Assembly: GCA_023421395.1 (NCBI GenBank) | Contig: JAEZTL010000052.1 | Coordinates: forward strand, 1 to 59,888 | Reading direction: 5' to 3' | Source of the DNA: Bacillota bacterium | GTDB taxonomy: Bacteria > Bacillota > Clostridia > Christensenellales > Aristaeellaceae | Length of the DNA: 59,888 bases | Shown here: positions 42,203 through 51,857 of the stretch, one piece after another | Numbering within the stretch: position 1 is the first letter of the stretch | Layout of the letters: every line of letters starts with the position of its first letter | The notes under the pieces: model-generated | What the model saw: the letters and a program-made list of their open reading frames with translations, nothing else | What the model was told of the DNA's origin: nothing | Database searches by the model: none | Position numbers and translations under genes: made by a program

Positions 42203-43285
42203 TTGGAGAATGAACGGGAGCGCATCCTCCGAAGGCTCGAGGCCGTGGAAGGCCGCTACGAGGAGCTGTCCATCCGCATCACGCTGCCGGAGGTGATTCA
42301 GGACGCCGCGCTGTTGCAAAAGCTGATGCGGGAGCACAACGAGCTGATGGAGATGGCCGACTTCGCCAGGGAATTCCGCAGGAAAAACGAAGCGGCAGAA
42401 GGAGCCCGCGCGATGCTGGACGATCCGGATCTGCGAGAGATGGCCCGGGAAGAGCTGGACGCGCTGGAGCCGGAGCTGGACAAGCTGACCCAGGAAGCCA
42501 GACTGCGCCTTCTGCCCAAGGACCCGGACGACTATCGAAATGCCATCCTGGAGGTCCGCGCCGGCGCGGGCGGCGACGAGGCGGGGCTTTTCGGCGCGGA
42601 ACTGCTGCGCATGTACACCCATTACGCGGAATCTCGCGGCTGGAAGGTGGAACTGACCGAGGGCGGCCTCAACGAGCTGGGCGGGCTCAAAGAGGCGGTC
42701 ATCATGATCCAAGGCAAGAACGTGTTCAGCCGCCTCAAGTACGAAAGCGGCGTTCACCGGGTGCAGCGCGTGCCGGTGACCGAATCCGGCGGGCGCATCC
42801 ACACCTCCACCGCCACGGTGGCGGTGCTGCCGGAGGCGGAAGAGGTGGAGCTATCCATCAACCCCGCCGACCTTCGCATCGACACCTACCGGGCTTCCGG
42901 CGCGGGCGGGCAGCACGTCAACCGCACCGATTCGGCGGTGCGCATTACCCACATTCCCACGGGCCTCGTGGTCACCTCGCAGGATCAGCGCTCGCAGATT
43001 CAGAACCGCGAGCGGGCCATGCATGTGCTGCGGGCGCGTCTGTATGAAATGCAGCGGGAACAGGCCCGGAGCGAATACTCCGGCGCCCGGAAAAGCCAGG
43101 TCGGCACCGGTGACCGGTCGGAGCGCATCCGCACCTACAATTTTCCCCAGGGCCGCGTGACCGACCACCGCATCGGCCTGACCCTCTACCGGATCAACGA
43201 CATCATAAACGGCGATCTCGACGAGATCATCGACGCGCTGACCTTGGCCGAGCAGACCGAACTTATGAAGGAGCAGGACGCATGA
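42203..43285 (+). CDS. prfA: peptide chain release factor 1
   Basis: Recognises UAA and UAG at the ribosome. 360 residues: codon-recognition tripeptide PVT in RVPVTESGGRIHTST, catalytic GGQ in SGAGGQHVNRTDSAVRITH. Starts with TTG at 42203 (LENERERIL); AAAGGGTG is upstream. The stop overlaps tsaC by four bases. Confidence 0.96.
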   Translation: MENERERILRRLEAVEGRYEELSIRITLPEVIQDAALLQKLMREHNELMEMADFAREFRRKNEAAEGARAMLDDPDLREMAREELDALEPELDKLTQEARLRLLPKDPDDYRNAILEVRAGAGGDEAGLFGAELLRMYTHYAESRGWKVELTEGGLNELGGLKEAVIMIQGKNVFSRLKYESGVHRVQRVPVTESGGRIHTSTATVAVLPEAEEVELSINPADLRIDTYRASGAGGQHVNRTDSAVRITHIPTGLVVTSQDQRSQIQNRERAMHVLRARLYEMQREQARSEYSGARKSQVGTGDRSERIRTYNFPQGRVTDHRIGLTLYRINDIINGDLDEIIDALTLAEQTELMKEQDA

Positions 43286-44310
43286 AGACCCTCGTCCTGC
43301 CTTGCGGAGCAGAAAACATCGAGACGGCCGCCGGGCTGATCCGCCGGGGCGAACTGGTGGCGTTCCCCACGGAGACAGTCTACGGCCTGGGCGCGAACGG
43401 CCTTGACGGCGCGGCGGTAACGCGCATCTTCGAAGCCAAGGGCCGCCCCGCGGACAACCCGCTGATTCTGCACATCGCGGATATGGCGCAGCTGGCGCCG
43501 CTGATCGGCGGGCCGCCGCCGGAAACGGCGAAGGCGCTCGCCCAGGCTTTCTGGCCGGGCCCGATGACAATGGTCATGAAAAAGAGCGCCGCCGTGCCGG
43601 ACGAGGTGACGGCGGAGCTTGACACCGTGGCGGTGCGCATGCCGTCGCATCCGGACGCGCTGAGGCTTCTCACCGCCGCGGGGGTACCCGTCGCCGCGCC
43701 CAGCGCCAATCGCTCCGGGCGGCCCAGCCCCACCACGGCAGCACACGTGCTGGAGGACATGAACGGCCGGATTCCGCTGATCCTGGACGGCGGACCCTGC
43801 GCGGTGGGACTCGAGTCCACAGTGGTGGACGTGACGGGCGGCGTTCCCCGGGTGCTCCGCCCCGGCGGCGTGACGCCGGAGATGATCCGGCGGACGCTGG
43901 GCGCGGTTCAGGTGGACGAAAGTGCGCTGAGGCCGCTCCACGAGGGGGAAACCGCCCGTTCACCCGGCATGAAGTACCGCCACTACGCGCCGAAGGGGCG
44001 GCTCACCATCGTGCGCGGCGAGGACGCGAAGGTGGCTGCGGCCATCGCCGCCGCCTATGACGCGGCGACCGCGGCGGGGGAGAAGTGCGCCATTCTCGCG
44101 CCGTCCGGCGCGCCCTACGGCGGCCGTGCCGTGCGGCCGCTCGGGGATACGCCCCGGGAAATCGCCGCCAATCTCTTCGCCGCGCTGCGGGAGATGGACG
44201 AAATGGGCGTTACCCGGATGTTCGCCGAGGCGGTGGATACCGGCGGCCTGGGCCTCGCCGTGATGAACCGGCTGGGCCGCGCGGCGGCCTTCGACATCCT
44301 GGAGGTGTGA
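43282..44310 (+). CDS. tsaC: L-threonylcarbamoyladenylate synthase (Sua5 type)
   Basis: Makes threonylcarbamoyl-AMP for tRNA t6A37. 342 residues: YrdC domain with AFPTETVYGLGAN, KGRPADNPLILHI, SANRSGRPSPTTA, and a C-terminal Sua5 domain (SPGMKYRHYAPKG). This supplies t6A, which MtaB encoded at 33585 then thiolates. Overlaps prfA (ATGA). Confidence 0.95.
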   Translation: MKTLVLPCGAENIETAAGLIRRGELVAFPTETVYGLGANGLDGAAVTRIFEAKGRPADNPLILHIADMAQLAPLIGGPPPETAKALAQAFWPGPMTMVMKKSAAVPDEVTAELDTVAVRMPSHPDALRLLTAAGVPVAAPSANRSGRPSPTTAAHVLEDMNGRIPLILDGGPCAVGLESTVVDVTGGVPRVLRPGGVTPEMIRRTLGAVQVDESALRPLHEGETARSPGMKYRHYAPKGRLTIVRGEDAKVAAAIAAAYDAATAAGEKCAILAPSGAPYGGRAVRPLGDTPREIAANLFAALREMDEMGVTRMFAEAVDTGGLGLAVMNRLGRAAAFDILEV

Positions 44311-44312
44311 AA

Positions 44313-44762
44313 ATGCGCATCCTGTTCGTCTGTGCCGGCAATACCTGCCGAAGCCCTATGGCGGAGGCGCTGATGAAGCGCGCGCTGAAGGTGCGGGGGC
44401 GGGAGGACATTCGGGTGGAGTCCGCGGGCCTCTCCGCCACGCCGGGCGCGCCGGCCAGCTGGAACGCGTGCCTCGCGATGAAGGAGATGGGCATCCAGCT
44501 CAACCTGCACCGCGCGAGGCCGATGTACGATGTGAACCTTGAGGGCGCGCTGATCCTGACCATGACGAAGGGGCAGGCGGACTACGTGAAGATCGTATTC
44601 CCCGGCGGCCGCGTCGAGACGCTGCGCGGTTACGCGGGACTGGACGGCGACGTGGAGGACCCCTACGGCGCTCCGCCGGACATTTACATCCGGACCGCGC
44701 TGAAAATCGCGGAGGCTGTGGAGGCCGCCGCGGATAAAATCATTTCGGAGGAGGAACCATGA
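44313..44762 (+). CDS. ywlE: low-molecular-weight protein phosphatase (YwlE-like, probable arginine phosphatase)
   Basis: 149 residues. P-loop CAGNTCRSPMAEAL (CX5R-S/T) and the late general-acid DPYG. Thr in the P-loop (NTCR) is the residue that favours phosphoarginine in Bacillus YwlE. The position directly after the Sua5 gene is as in Bacillus. May control McsB-type protein arginine phosphorylation; mcsB is not in this window. Confidence 0.88.
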   Translation: MRILFVCAGNTCRSPMAEALMKRALKVRGREDIRVESAGLSATPGAPASWNACLAMKEMGIQLNLHRARPMYDVNLEGALILTMTKGQADYVKIVFPGGRVETLRGYAGLDGDVEDPYGAPPDIYIRTALKIAEAVEAAADKIISEEEP

Positions 44763-45013
44763 CCTACAAGACCAAGGGCACCTGTTCCCGCGTGATCGAA
44801 TTCGACGTGGAGGGCGGCGTGCTCCGGCATGTCAACTTCATCGGCGGCTGCGACGGCAACCTTCAGGGCATCTCAAACCTTGTGGAAGGCATGAAAGTCG
44901 AGGATGTGATCGAAAAGCTGAAGGGCATCGACTGCGGCGGCAAGGGCACGTCCTGTCCGGACCAGCTTTCAAAGGCGCTGGCATCCACCATCGCGCGGAG
45001 CGCGGCGAAATAA
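44759..45013 (+). CDS. TSCPD-domain protein
   Basis: 84 residues, two cysteine motifs: TCSRVIEFDVEGG...GGCDGN and CGGKGTSCPDQLSKAL, typical of TIGR03905-type small proteins related to the C-terminus of NrdJ ribonucleotide reductases. Probably binds metal. Overlaps ywlE by ATGA and ends the block before a perfect terminator. Confidence 0.85.
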   Translation: MTYKTKGTCSRVIEFDVEGGVLRHVNFIGGCDGNLQGISNLVEGMKVEDVIEKLKGIDCGGKGTSCPDQLSKALASTIARSAAK

Positions 45014-45028
45014 TTCATATTCTCGTAA

Positions 45029-45060
45029 GAAAGCGCCCGCCTTGCAAGGCGGGCGCTTTC
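45029..45060 (+). terminator. terminator after the prmC-TSCPD block
   Basis: Perfect 32-base palindrome; 14 pairs GAAAGCGCCCGCCT with complement around a TGCA loop, between convergent genes. Confidence 0.75.
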
Positions 45061-45125
45061 GCGCGTTGAGAAACCCCGCGGGCCTTTGAGGATGGTTCTG
45101 CGCTTTTCTTCGTCGTTTGCCCGCG

Positions 45126-48100
45126 TCACACCGCCAGCGCCAACCCGGCGCGCAATAGGCAAACCAGCCGCTGCCGGACGGGAATGCCGGTGATGGCTTC
45201 AAGGGCCTTCGCGTACCAGTCGATTTGGGGCCGGTAGTGCTCCGCCAGGGCGGCGGGGTCGTCGGTGCGGTCGGTCTTGTAGTCAAGGAGCACCCATTCA
45301 CCGCCCTCCAGAAAGCAGCAGTCGATCACGCCCTGCACCAGGAGGCGTTCCTCGCCGTCGCCCACCCGGAGGTTGAAGGGCCACTCCCGCTCGACCCGGG
45401 GGGAGGCCAGGAGCCGCCTGCCGGCATCGCTTTCGAAAAAGCGCTGAAGCGGTTCCGGCTCCACGTCTCCGTAGAGCCTGCCGCTTGCCCGGAGCGAGGC
45501 CAGCTGGGCGGTGAGCGCCGCCCGGAGCGCCGCCCCCGCGAGGCCGCGGAGGGCGGAAAGATCCAGCGCCATCAGCGCGTTGTGGGTGAGCGTGCCGTAT
45601 TCCGCCGCGCGAGGGCCCTCCTCGGTCATAAACAGCGGTCGTTTGCCCAGCGCCGGCAGCGCCCGGGGCCCGACCTCCTCGCGCACGAGGCCGGTGACCG
45701 TGAGTTTCAGCGGCTGCATCACGAAGGGCTCGAAAGGGTAGCGCCATAGCATCGCGCGGCGCAGCGCCTCATCGTCGCCGCTCTCCGGCGTCGGCGCGGG
45801 CTGTGCAGCGGGCGCATCCGCCGCCGCCTCCAGCCCGTGCCAGAGGACCAGCGCCGCGGGGCCCATCGCACGGGCAGGGCCCTCCACCGCCTCCAGGTAG
45901 TTTTCGGGGCGCAGCCCCGCCGTGCCGCACAGTTCAAAGCGCAGCCGCGTGTCCTTGCGGCTTACCCGGCCCACCAGGATCAACCGGTCGATGGCTCGGG
46001 TCAAAAGCACGTAGAGGATGCGCATCTCCTCATTGTAATCCTCGCGGGCGAGGCGCGCGGCGATGGCCGCCTGTGCGAGGGACTGCCGCGAGGAGGATAG
46101 AACCGGGTCGTTCAGCCGGATTCCGGCACCCAGCGCGCGATGAGCGACGAATTCGCCCCGACGCCCGGCGGAATTCAGGCGTCTGCCCATCTCCGGCGCG
46201 AACACCACCGGAAATTCCAGCCCCTTGCTCTTGTGAATGGTCATCAGGCGCACCACCTGATCCTCTTCGCCAAGGGCCCGCGCGCCGTTGAGATCGTCCC
46301 CGCCCCGGCGGATCTCCCGGACGTAGGCGAGAAAGCCGTTCAGCGCGCCGCCCTGGGTGGCCTCGTAGCCGCTGGCGTAACCGCAGAGCAGATCAAGGTT
46401 GGCCTGACGCGCCGCGCCGCCGGGCATACCGCCGGCATAGGCGTAGTAGCCGCTTTCCTGAAGCACCAGATCCACGAAGCGCCCCAGCGGCAGCACCCGG
46501 CTGAGCGTCCGCCAGCGGGTGAGCTTTTCCTCAAAGGCGGCAAGCCGGCCGGCGAGTTCGTCCCCCGCCTCCATGCGTCGGAGCACCGCGTCCCGGAAGG
46601 ACCCCTGCGGCTGCCCCCTGCGGATCTCCGCCAGGTCTGCGCTGGTCAGCCCGACCACCGGTGAGCGCAGCGAGGCCATCAATTCCACGTCCCGCCTGCG
46701 GTTGTCGATCACCCGGAGAAGCGCCACCGCCAGTTCCACTTCCAGCGATTCGAAGTAGCCGCCGGACACGTCGGCATACACCGGGATGCCCGCGCGGGCG
46801 AGCATCGATTCCACCGCCGGGATGGCCGCGCGGGTGCGGGTAAGCACCACGAAGTCCCGGTATTCGAGGGGGCGCTCGCAGCCTTTCCGGGCGTCGTAAT
46901 AGGGCGTGCCGATCAGCGCCACGATGCGCGCGGCGATCAGCGCGCCCTCCCGTTCGCCGCCGGTGAAATCGGCCTCCTCGCCCTCGCACTCGCCCTCCGG
47001 CTTTTCCAGAATGTGCACTTCGACGGGCGGATCGCCGCCCTCAAAGCGCGCGCCAGGCCGGAGCCTGGCCGCGTCATCGTATTCGATTTCGGCATCGCCG
47101 CCGGTCATCACCCGCTCGAATACGCGGTTGACCAGGTCCAGAACCGTCGTTCTTGAGCGGAAGTTCTGCCGGAGCGCCACCAGAAATCCGCCGTCTCCCC
47201 GGCCGTAGCGCCGGTATTTTTCCAGAAACAGCGTGGGGTCCGCCTGACGGAAGCGGTAAATGCTCTGTTTGACGTCGCCCACCATGAAAAGCCGCCCGGG
47301 GGCGGTCACGCCCCGGAGGATGGCCTCCTGCACGTCGCTAACGTCCTGATACTCGTCCACGAACACGTACCGGTAGCGCGACTGAAGCGCCGCGGCCACC
47401 CGCTCGTCCGCCAGCGCGCGCAGCGCCCGGTGCTCGAGATCCGTATAGTGCAGCGCGGACTTTTCCGCCTTCAGCGCCTCCAGCGCCGTCCCCAGCGCGG
47501 CGGCGATGCGCGCCAGCGCGAAGAGCGACGGCGCGAGCGCGCGCATGTCCTCAAGCGCAGCTTCCGGCGGCATCAAAAGGGCGGCGGCCTTGGCGATGTG
47601 TTTTTTGACGAGTGTCCGAAGCGCCGTGACCTGGGCCTTCAGCGCCTCTCGGCGCTCGTCGGGCGCTTCCTTTTTTCCTCGGATCGCGGTGAAGGGCTTG
47701 GCCTTGAAGCGCGCCGCTTCTATTGAAAGCGCTTCGTAGCGGGGTGCGGCCAGCATGGCCTCCACGGCCTCGAGATCGCTGGTCAGCGCGGCGGCGTAGG
47801 GGGCGGGGCCGTCCGGGTCGCCCGTCAGCGCCAGTGCGTGCAAGAGGTAAGCCCGGGCATCTCGCAGCGTCGCCTTGGCCGCACCGGCCAGTTCGTCGAA
47901 CCAAAGCGCGCCATCTCCCAACGCCAGGCCGCAAACCGCGTCGAGCCAGGCTGCCGGGTCCGGGTTCTCCAGCGAAAAGTGGTACAAATCCAGCGCCAGC
48001 GCGCCCACCGCTTTGGCGGTTCGGCCGAATAGAAGCGCGTCCAAATCCTCGCCGCCCTCGGCGTATACCTTCTCCATCGCCTCGTTCAATGCCTGCGCCT

Positions 48101-48482
48101 CCAGCTGGCTCAGCTCCGGGCCGTCCAGAATGCGGAAGGCGGGGTCCACGCCGGCGGATTCAAAGTGCTCGCGCAGCAGGTCCACGCAGAAGGAATGGAT
48201 CGTGGACACCGCCGCCCGCTCCACCTTTTCAAGCTGCGGCGCGAACCGGGGGTCGGCCTCGGCGCGTTCCATCAGTTCCTCGGTGAGCTTGCGGCGCATG
48301 TCGCCCGCGGCGGCGCGGGAGAAGGTGACGATCAAAAACTGTTCGATGTCCGCGCCCTCGTCAAGGAGGCTCAGCACCCGCTCCACTAAAACCGTGGTCT
48401 TGCCGGAGCCCGCCGCCGCGCTGAGCAGCAAATCCTCTCCCCGTGACAGAATCGCGCTACGCTGATCGTCCGTCCAGTTCAT
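45126..48482 (-). CDS. addA: ATP-dependent helicase/nuclease subunit A
   Basis: RecBCD-like double-strand-break resection subunit. 1118 residues (Bacillus ~1230). UvrD-like helicase with Walker A SAAAGSGKTTVLVERV, DEYQDVSDVQ (motif II), QSIYRFRQADP and the IHKSKGLEFPVVF region. The C-terminal nuclease has VIDCCFLEG, LLDYKTDR and PQIDWYAKAL. AAGGAGGCGGCGTC precedes the ATG. The usual partner addB is not adjacent, on either side. Preceded by a short hairpin that separates it from the PfkB gene. Confidence 0.95.
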   Translation of the reverse strand: MNWTDDQRSAILSRGEDLLLSAAAGSGKTTVLVERVLSLLDEGADIEQFLIVTFSRAAAGDMRRKLTEELMERAEADPRFAPQLEKVERAAVSTIHSFCVDLLREHFESAGVDPAFRILDGPELSQLEAQALNEAMEKVYAEGGEDLDALLFGRTAKAVGALALDLYHFSLENPDPAAWLDAVCGLALGDGALWFDELAGAAKATLRDARAYLLHALALTGDPDGPAPYAAALTSDLEAVEAMLAAPRYEALSIEAARFKAKPFTAIRGKKEAPDERREALKAQVTALRTLVKKHIAKAAALLMPPEAALEDMRALAPSLFALARIAAALGTALEALKAEKSALHYTDLEHRALRALADERVAAALQSRYRYVFVDEYQDVSDVQEAILRGVTAPGRLFMVGDVKQSIYRFRQADPTLFLEKYRRYGRGDGGFLVALRQNFRSRTTVLDLVNRVFERVMTGGDAEIEYDDAARLRPGARFEGGDPPVEVHILEKPEGECEGEEADFTGGEREGALIAARIVALIGTPYYDARKGCERPLEYRDFVVLTRTRAAIPAVESMLARAGIPVYADVSGGYFESLEVELAVALLRVIDNRRRDVELMASLRSPVVGLTSADLAEIRRGQPQGSFRDAVLRRMEAGDELAGRLAAFEEKLTRWRTLSRVLPLGRFVDLVLQESGYYAYAGGMPGGAARQANLDLLCGYASGYEATQGGALNGFLAYVREIRRGGDDLNGARALGEEDQVVRLMTIHKSKGLEFPVVFAPEMGRRLNSAGRRGEFVAHRALGAGIRLNDPVLSSSRQSLAQAAIAARLAREDYNEEMRILYVLLTRAIDRLILVGRVSRKDTRLRFELCGTAGLRPENYLEAVEGPARAMGPAALVLWHGLEAAADAPAAQPAPTPESGDDEALRRAMLWRYPFEPFVMQPLKLTVTGLVREEVGPRALPALGKRPLFMTEEGPRAAEYGTLTHNALMALDLSALRGLAGAALRAALTAQLASLRASGRLYGDVEPEPLQRFFESDAGRRLLASPRVEREWPFNLRVGDGEERLLVQGVIDCCFLEGGEWVLLDYKTDRTDDPAALAEHYRPQIDWYAKALEAITGIPVRQRLVCLLRAGLALAV

Positions 48483-48502
48483 GACGCCGCCTCCTTTGCA
48501 AA

Positions 48503-48524
48503 AATGCCCGCCGAGGCGGGCATT
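48503..48524 (-). terminator. short terminator/attenuator between the PfkB gene and addA
   Basis: AATGCCCGC / GCGGGCATT hairpin; on the minus strand it is followed by TTTTGC and then the addA ribosome site. Confidence 0.55.
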
Positions 48525-48559
48525 GACATGAAAATCCGTGCGGGATCACGCCCGGGGGT

Positions 48560-49576
48560 TCATCCCCTCAGCGTCTGCCGGGGCAGCGAGGCTGCCAGCG
48601 CGCGCACTTCCTCAAGAGGTACAACGCCTTCGGACGCGCCGGCGGCGCGCAGCGAACAGGCTGCCGCGGCCACGCCGTTTTCGATGGCCAGGCGCAAATT
48701 CTCGCCCCGGTGCGCCCCCAGCAGCACACCCGCGCAGAAGGCGTCGCCCGCGCCCACGGTACCCGCGATGAAGCCCTCAGGCAGCTTCAGGCTGGGGACT
48801 TCCACGTATTCGCCCGCCTCGTCGATGCCGAAACCACCCTCCGGCGCGTGGATCACCGCCCAGCGCTTTACGCCCAGCGCCTTGAGCTTCATCAGGACCT
48901 CCGGAATGCGGTCGATCAAGAGCCGCTCGTCCGGGCCGCGCAGCGCCACCCCTACGGTCTTGCCCGCTTCGATTTCGTTGACGATGAAGTAATCCGCGTA
49001 CCGGAGCGACGGCGGTACCAGGGTCTTATAGCGGTCGCCCACCTCGCTGACCACATCCACACTGGTCAGGATGCCCTTCGCCTGCGCGTCGTGGAGCAGG
49101 CGCGCCATCCGGGTGCCGTACTCGGCGTCCGGCGCGTCGAGGCCCGGCAGCAGCAGGATGTAGCCCGCGTGCAGAATCGAGCAGTTCAGCTTGTCCAGCG
49201 GCACGTCGGCCACATCAAAGGTATCGCCCACGCCGCCGAACACCAGGAACGTGCGCGCCTTGGTCTCCGGCTCGTAAAGCACGTCCGTAAAGGAGGTCTG
49301 CCCCTCGCGCTTGACGTGGGAGATGTCGATATTCTTATAGGCGGCAAATTCCCTGAGGATTAGATCGCCCTCGCCATCAAGGCCGATGGCGCCCACCGCT
49401 TCCACGGGCAGGGAAGGATCCAGCCTGGCCAGGTCCCGCGCCACGTTGGAAACCGCGCCGCCCAGCGAATAGCTTTTTTCCAGCACCGTGACCAGCTCGT
49501 GCCGGACGGGAAAACTGCTCAGCGGCTTCAAAATATCCAGAATGATGTTACCCGCGACGGCAATGCCCTTTTTCAT
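48560..49576 (-). CDS. PfkB-family carbohydrate kinase
   Basis: 338 residues. VAGNIILDILKPLSSFP at the start and GTVGAGDAFCAGVLLGAH near the end (canonical GAGD, unlike the two KDG-kinase-like genes). The gene has its own promoter. Substrate unknown; adenosine- or fructokinase-like by general form. Confidence 0.85.
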   Translation of the reverse strand: MKKGIAVAGNIILDILKPLSSFPVRHELVTVLEKSYSLGGAVSNVARDLARLDPSLPVEAVGAIGLDGEGDLILREFAAYKNIDISHVKREGQTSFTDVLYEPETKARTFLVFGGVGDTFDVADVPLDKLNCSILHAGYILLLPGLDAPDAEYGTRMARLLHDAQAKGILTSVDVVSEVGDRYKTLVPPSLRYADYFIVNEIEAGKTVGVALRGPDERLLIDRIPEVLMKLKALGVKRWAVIHAPEGGFGIDEAGEYVEVPSLKLPEGFIAGTVGAGDAFCAGVLLGAHRGENLRLAIENGVAAAACSLRAAGASEGVVPLEEVRALAASLPRQTLRG

Positions 49577-49630
49577 ACGATATGCACTCCCAGGCGCTTA
49601 CTTCAAAAGCGCAGTCATTACACGCCTTTT

Positions 49631-49659
49631 ACTATACAACTTTTGGGCGGCGGAAGCAA
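49631..49659 (-). promoter_or_regulatory. promoter of the PfkB gene
   Basis: On the minus strand, TTGCTT (49654-49659), 17 bases, TATAGT (49631-49636). Confidence 0.55.
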
Positions 49660-49670
49660 GCGGGCGAACG

Positions 49671-49698
49671 AAAAAACGCGGCCCCGAAAGGGGCCGCG
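49671..49698 (-). terminator. terminator of the CapA-like gene
   Basis: CGCGGCCCC-GAAA-GGGGCCGCG hairpin, nine pairs; read on the minus strand it is followed by TTTTTT. Placed 13 bases after the stop. Confidence 0.85.
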
Positions 49699-49710
49699 CG
49701 GAGGAGAGCG

Positions 49711-51777
49711 TCAGAAGGGGTTGCTTTTTGGGGAGGCGTCTATGATTTTCTTTTTGATGCCCGATGCCGCGCCCCCGCTCACCGGTCGCGGCTGCGCGTC
49801 GTTGTAGCTGGAGCTTCCGGACATCTCCACCGGCACGATCTCAAACCCGGCGTTGGATACGCTGGTACCGGTGATCGAGAAGGTGTGCCGGTAGATGAAG
49901 CAGTCGGTATCGTCGGGCAGGGTCACCGTGGAGATGATGGTACCCAGGCTGTAGACGATGTGCTTGCCCTTATACAGCTCGATGCCGCCGACCACGTGGG
50001 GGCCGTGGCCCACCACCAGATCCGCACCCGCCTGCACCGCCGCGCGGCCGTAGGCGATCTGCTGCGCCGTCGCCTTGTAGCGGTATTCGGTGCCCCAGTG
50101 GAAGGAGATGACCGCCACGTCGCACCGCTGCTTAAGCGCCTTGACGCTGGACTTCAGCTTGGAGAGGGAGATGCTTTCCGGCCGGAAGCCGGCAAAGCCG
50201 ATCTTGACGCCGTTCCGGGTGATGTAGCACACGGTGCCGCGGCCGAAGGAACCTACGACCACGGATTTGACGGCGGATTTGGTACTTGAGTAGCCGGTGG
50301 AGCCGTAGTCCATGATGTGGTTATTGTCCAGGTCCACCGCGTCAATGCCGCCCGCCGCCAACGCCTGCGCGTAGAGGGTCTTGCCGCGGAAGATGTAGCT
50401 GCGGGAGCCGTTGACCACTCTGGTGGTATTGATCAGCGGAATCTCAAGATTGGCGATCGCGACATTGCCCGTGCCGTCCGTGAGGTCGCTCTTGATCTTG
50501 GCGAAGAAGTAACTCGCACCATTTTTCCAGAGCGTCTCAAAACGGCTGAAGGAGGACTTCCTCGGCCTCGGGTCGCCGCCCAGCATCACGTCGCCGATGG
50601 CGGACACCGTCACGGTGACCGGGGTGCTGTAGTCCAGCACGCGGACGGAAAGCGTGCGCTTCACGCGACCGTTGTCCGCCCGGACGGATATTTTGGCGTA
50701 CCCGCGCTTTTTGCCCGTCACGATCCACTTGCCGTCCACGTTCTCGACGGAAATCACTTCCGCGTCGTTCGCGTCCTCGGGGGTGATCGTCACATCTGGG
50801 TAAGATACGTAGGTGGGGGAGCGCTTGAGCTTGATTTCGTAGGTCTTGTCCTTCTCCACGGTCTTGCTGGAGGGGGTGACCGAAAGGCTGGCGACGCGCA
50901 CCAGTTTGACCGTCACGGTGCAGGTGGCGCTCCGGCCGTTGGCGGCGGTGGCGCGGACGACCGCCGTGCCCTTGCCGAGCCCCTCGACGGTCGCGGTGCC
51001 GTCGAGATTGTCCGTCAGTTTGACGAATTGGGGATTCTTGATCACTTCCCACGTGACGGTCTGGTTGAAGGCGTTGGTGGGGTAGACGGTGGCCTTCAGC
51101 GTGCGGGAGGCGTAGAGCGGCACCACCGCCTGCGTGGACATGCGCACGTACTTTTCCGGGATTTTGGTCACGGTAAAGCTGCACGTAGCTGACTTTCCGG
51201 CTTTCGTCAGCTTGGCGGTGACGGTGCAGGTCTTCGTCTCGCTGCCGTCGGAACGGGCGGTGACGAGGCAGGTGCTGCCGTTTGGCTCAATGGAGATGAT
51301 GGAACCATCCGTATCGTCGGTGGTCCACTCCACGGAATCGGAGTGATAGGTGGGCGTCAGCCTCGCCGTCAGCGTATAGGTGGAATAGTTCCCGCTGGGG
51401 TTCAGCGTGACGGACTTTGCGTTCAGCTTGATCGAGGAAGCCTTCGGAGCCCGGACGTAGAGCATTTGAGAGATGGTCTTTCCGCCCACCTTGGCGGTGA
51501 TGAGGGTACGGCCCATCGCCCTGCCCCGGATGGTGCAGCTGTCCCCGTCCAGCGCCTTCACGGTGGCGTACTGCGGGCGGCTGCTCGTCCACTTTACCAC
51601 GGCGCCGGTGTCCGCGGGCGTGACCAGCGCATCCACGGTGATCGTCTGGCCTACGTCGACGCTTCCGAAATCCTCAGGCAACGCGACGGTGCCCACCGTG
51701 GAAGTCGCGAACGCGGCGCTGGCGGTGAGCATACAAAAAAGCGCGGCCGCACACACAAAGACAAGCCATCTTTTCAT
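49711..51777 (-). CDS. secreted CapA-like protein with N-terminal Ig-like repeats
   Basis: 688 residues. Signal peptide (KRWLVFVCAAALFCMLTASA), then at least four Ig-like (BIG2-type) modules up to ~390, each with strands such as SSIKLNAKSVTLNPSGNYS and ASLSVTPSSKTVEKDKTYE. The C-terminal part is a CapA/PGA-synthase metallo-phosphoesterase-like domain: SAIGDVMLGGDPRP, IANLEIPLI, DLDNNHIMDYG, SFHWGTEYRY, GADLVVGHGPHV. Related to poly-gamma-glutamate synthesis CapA proteins; no capBC nearby. GGAG seven bases before the ATG at 51777. A consensus promoter and a strong terminator frame it as a single transcript. Confidence 0.85.
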   Translation of the reverse strand: MKRWLVFVCAAALFCMLTASAAFATSTVGTVALPEDFGSVDVGQTITVDALVTPADTGAVVKWTSSRPQYATVKALDGDSCTIRGRAMGRTLITAKVGGKTISQMLYVRAPKASSIKLNAKSVTLNPSGNYSTYTLTARLTPTYHSDSVEWTTDDTDGSIISIEPNGSTCLVTARSDGSETKTCTVTAKLTKAGKSATCSFTVTKIPEKYVRMSTQAVVPLYASRTLKATVYPTNAFNQTVTWEVIKNPQFVKLTDNLDGTATVEGLGKGTAVVRATAANGRSATCTVTVKLVRVASLSVTPSSKTVEKDKTYEIKLKRSPTYVSYPDVTITPEDANDAEVISVENVDGKWIVTGKKRGYAKISVRADNGRVKRTLSVRVLDYSTPVTVTVSAIGDVMLGGDPRPRKSSFSRFETLWKNGASYFFAKIKSDLTDGTGNVAIANLEIPLINTTRVVNGSRSYIFRGKTLYAQALAAGGIDAVDLDNNHIMDYGSTGYSSTKSAVKSVVVGSFGRGTVCYITRNGVKIGFAGFRPESISLSKLKSSVKALKQRCDVAVISFHWGTEYRYKATAQQIAYGRAAVQAGADLVVGHGPHVVGGIELYKGKHIVYSLGTIISTVTLPDDTDCFIYRHTFSITGTSVSNAGFEIVPVEMSGSSSYNDAQPRPVSGGAASGIKKKIIDASPKSNPF

Positions 51778-51811
51778 GCATTGACTCCAAAATGGTTTAT
51801 TTTCCCTTTCC

Positions 51812-51840
51812 ATTATAGGGGTCTTATGGGATTCTGTCAA
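51812..51840 (-). promoter_or_regulatory. consensus promoter of the CapA-like gene
   Basis: On the minus strand, TTGACA (51835-51840), 17 bases, TATAAT (51812-51817): perfect consensus. Confidence 0.85.
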
Positions 51841-51857
51841 ATTTCCGGGGAGATTTT

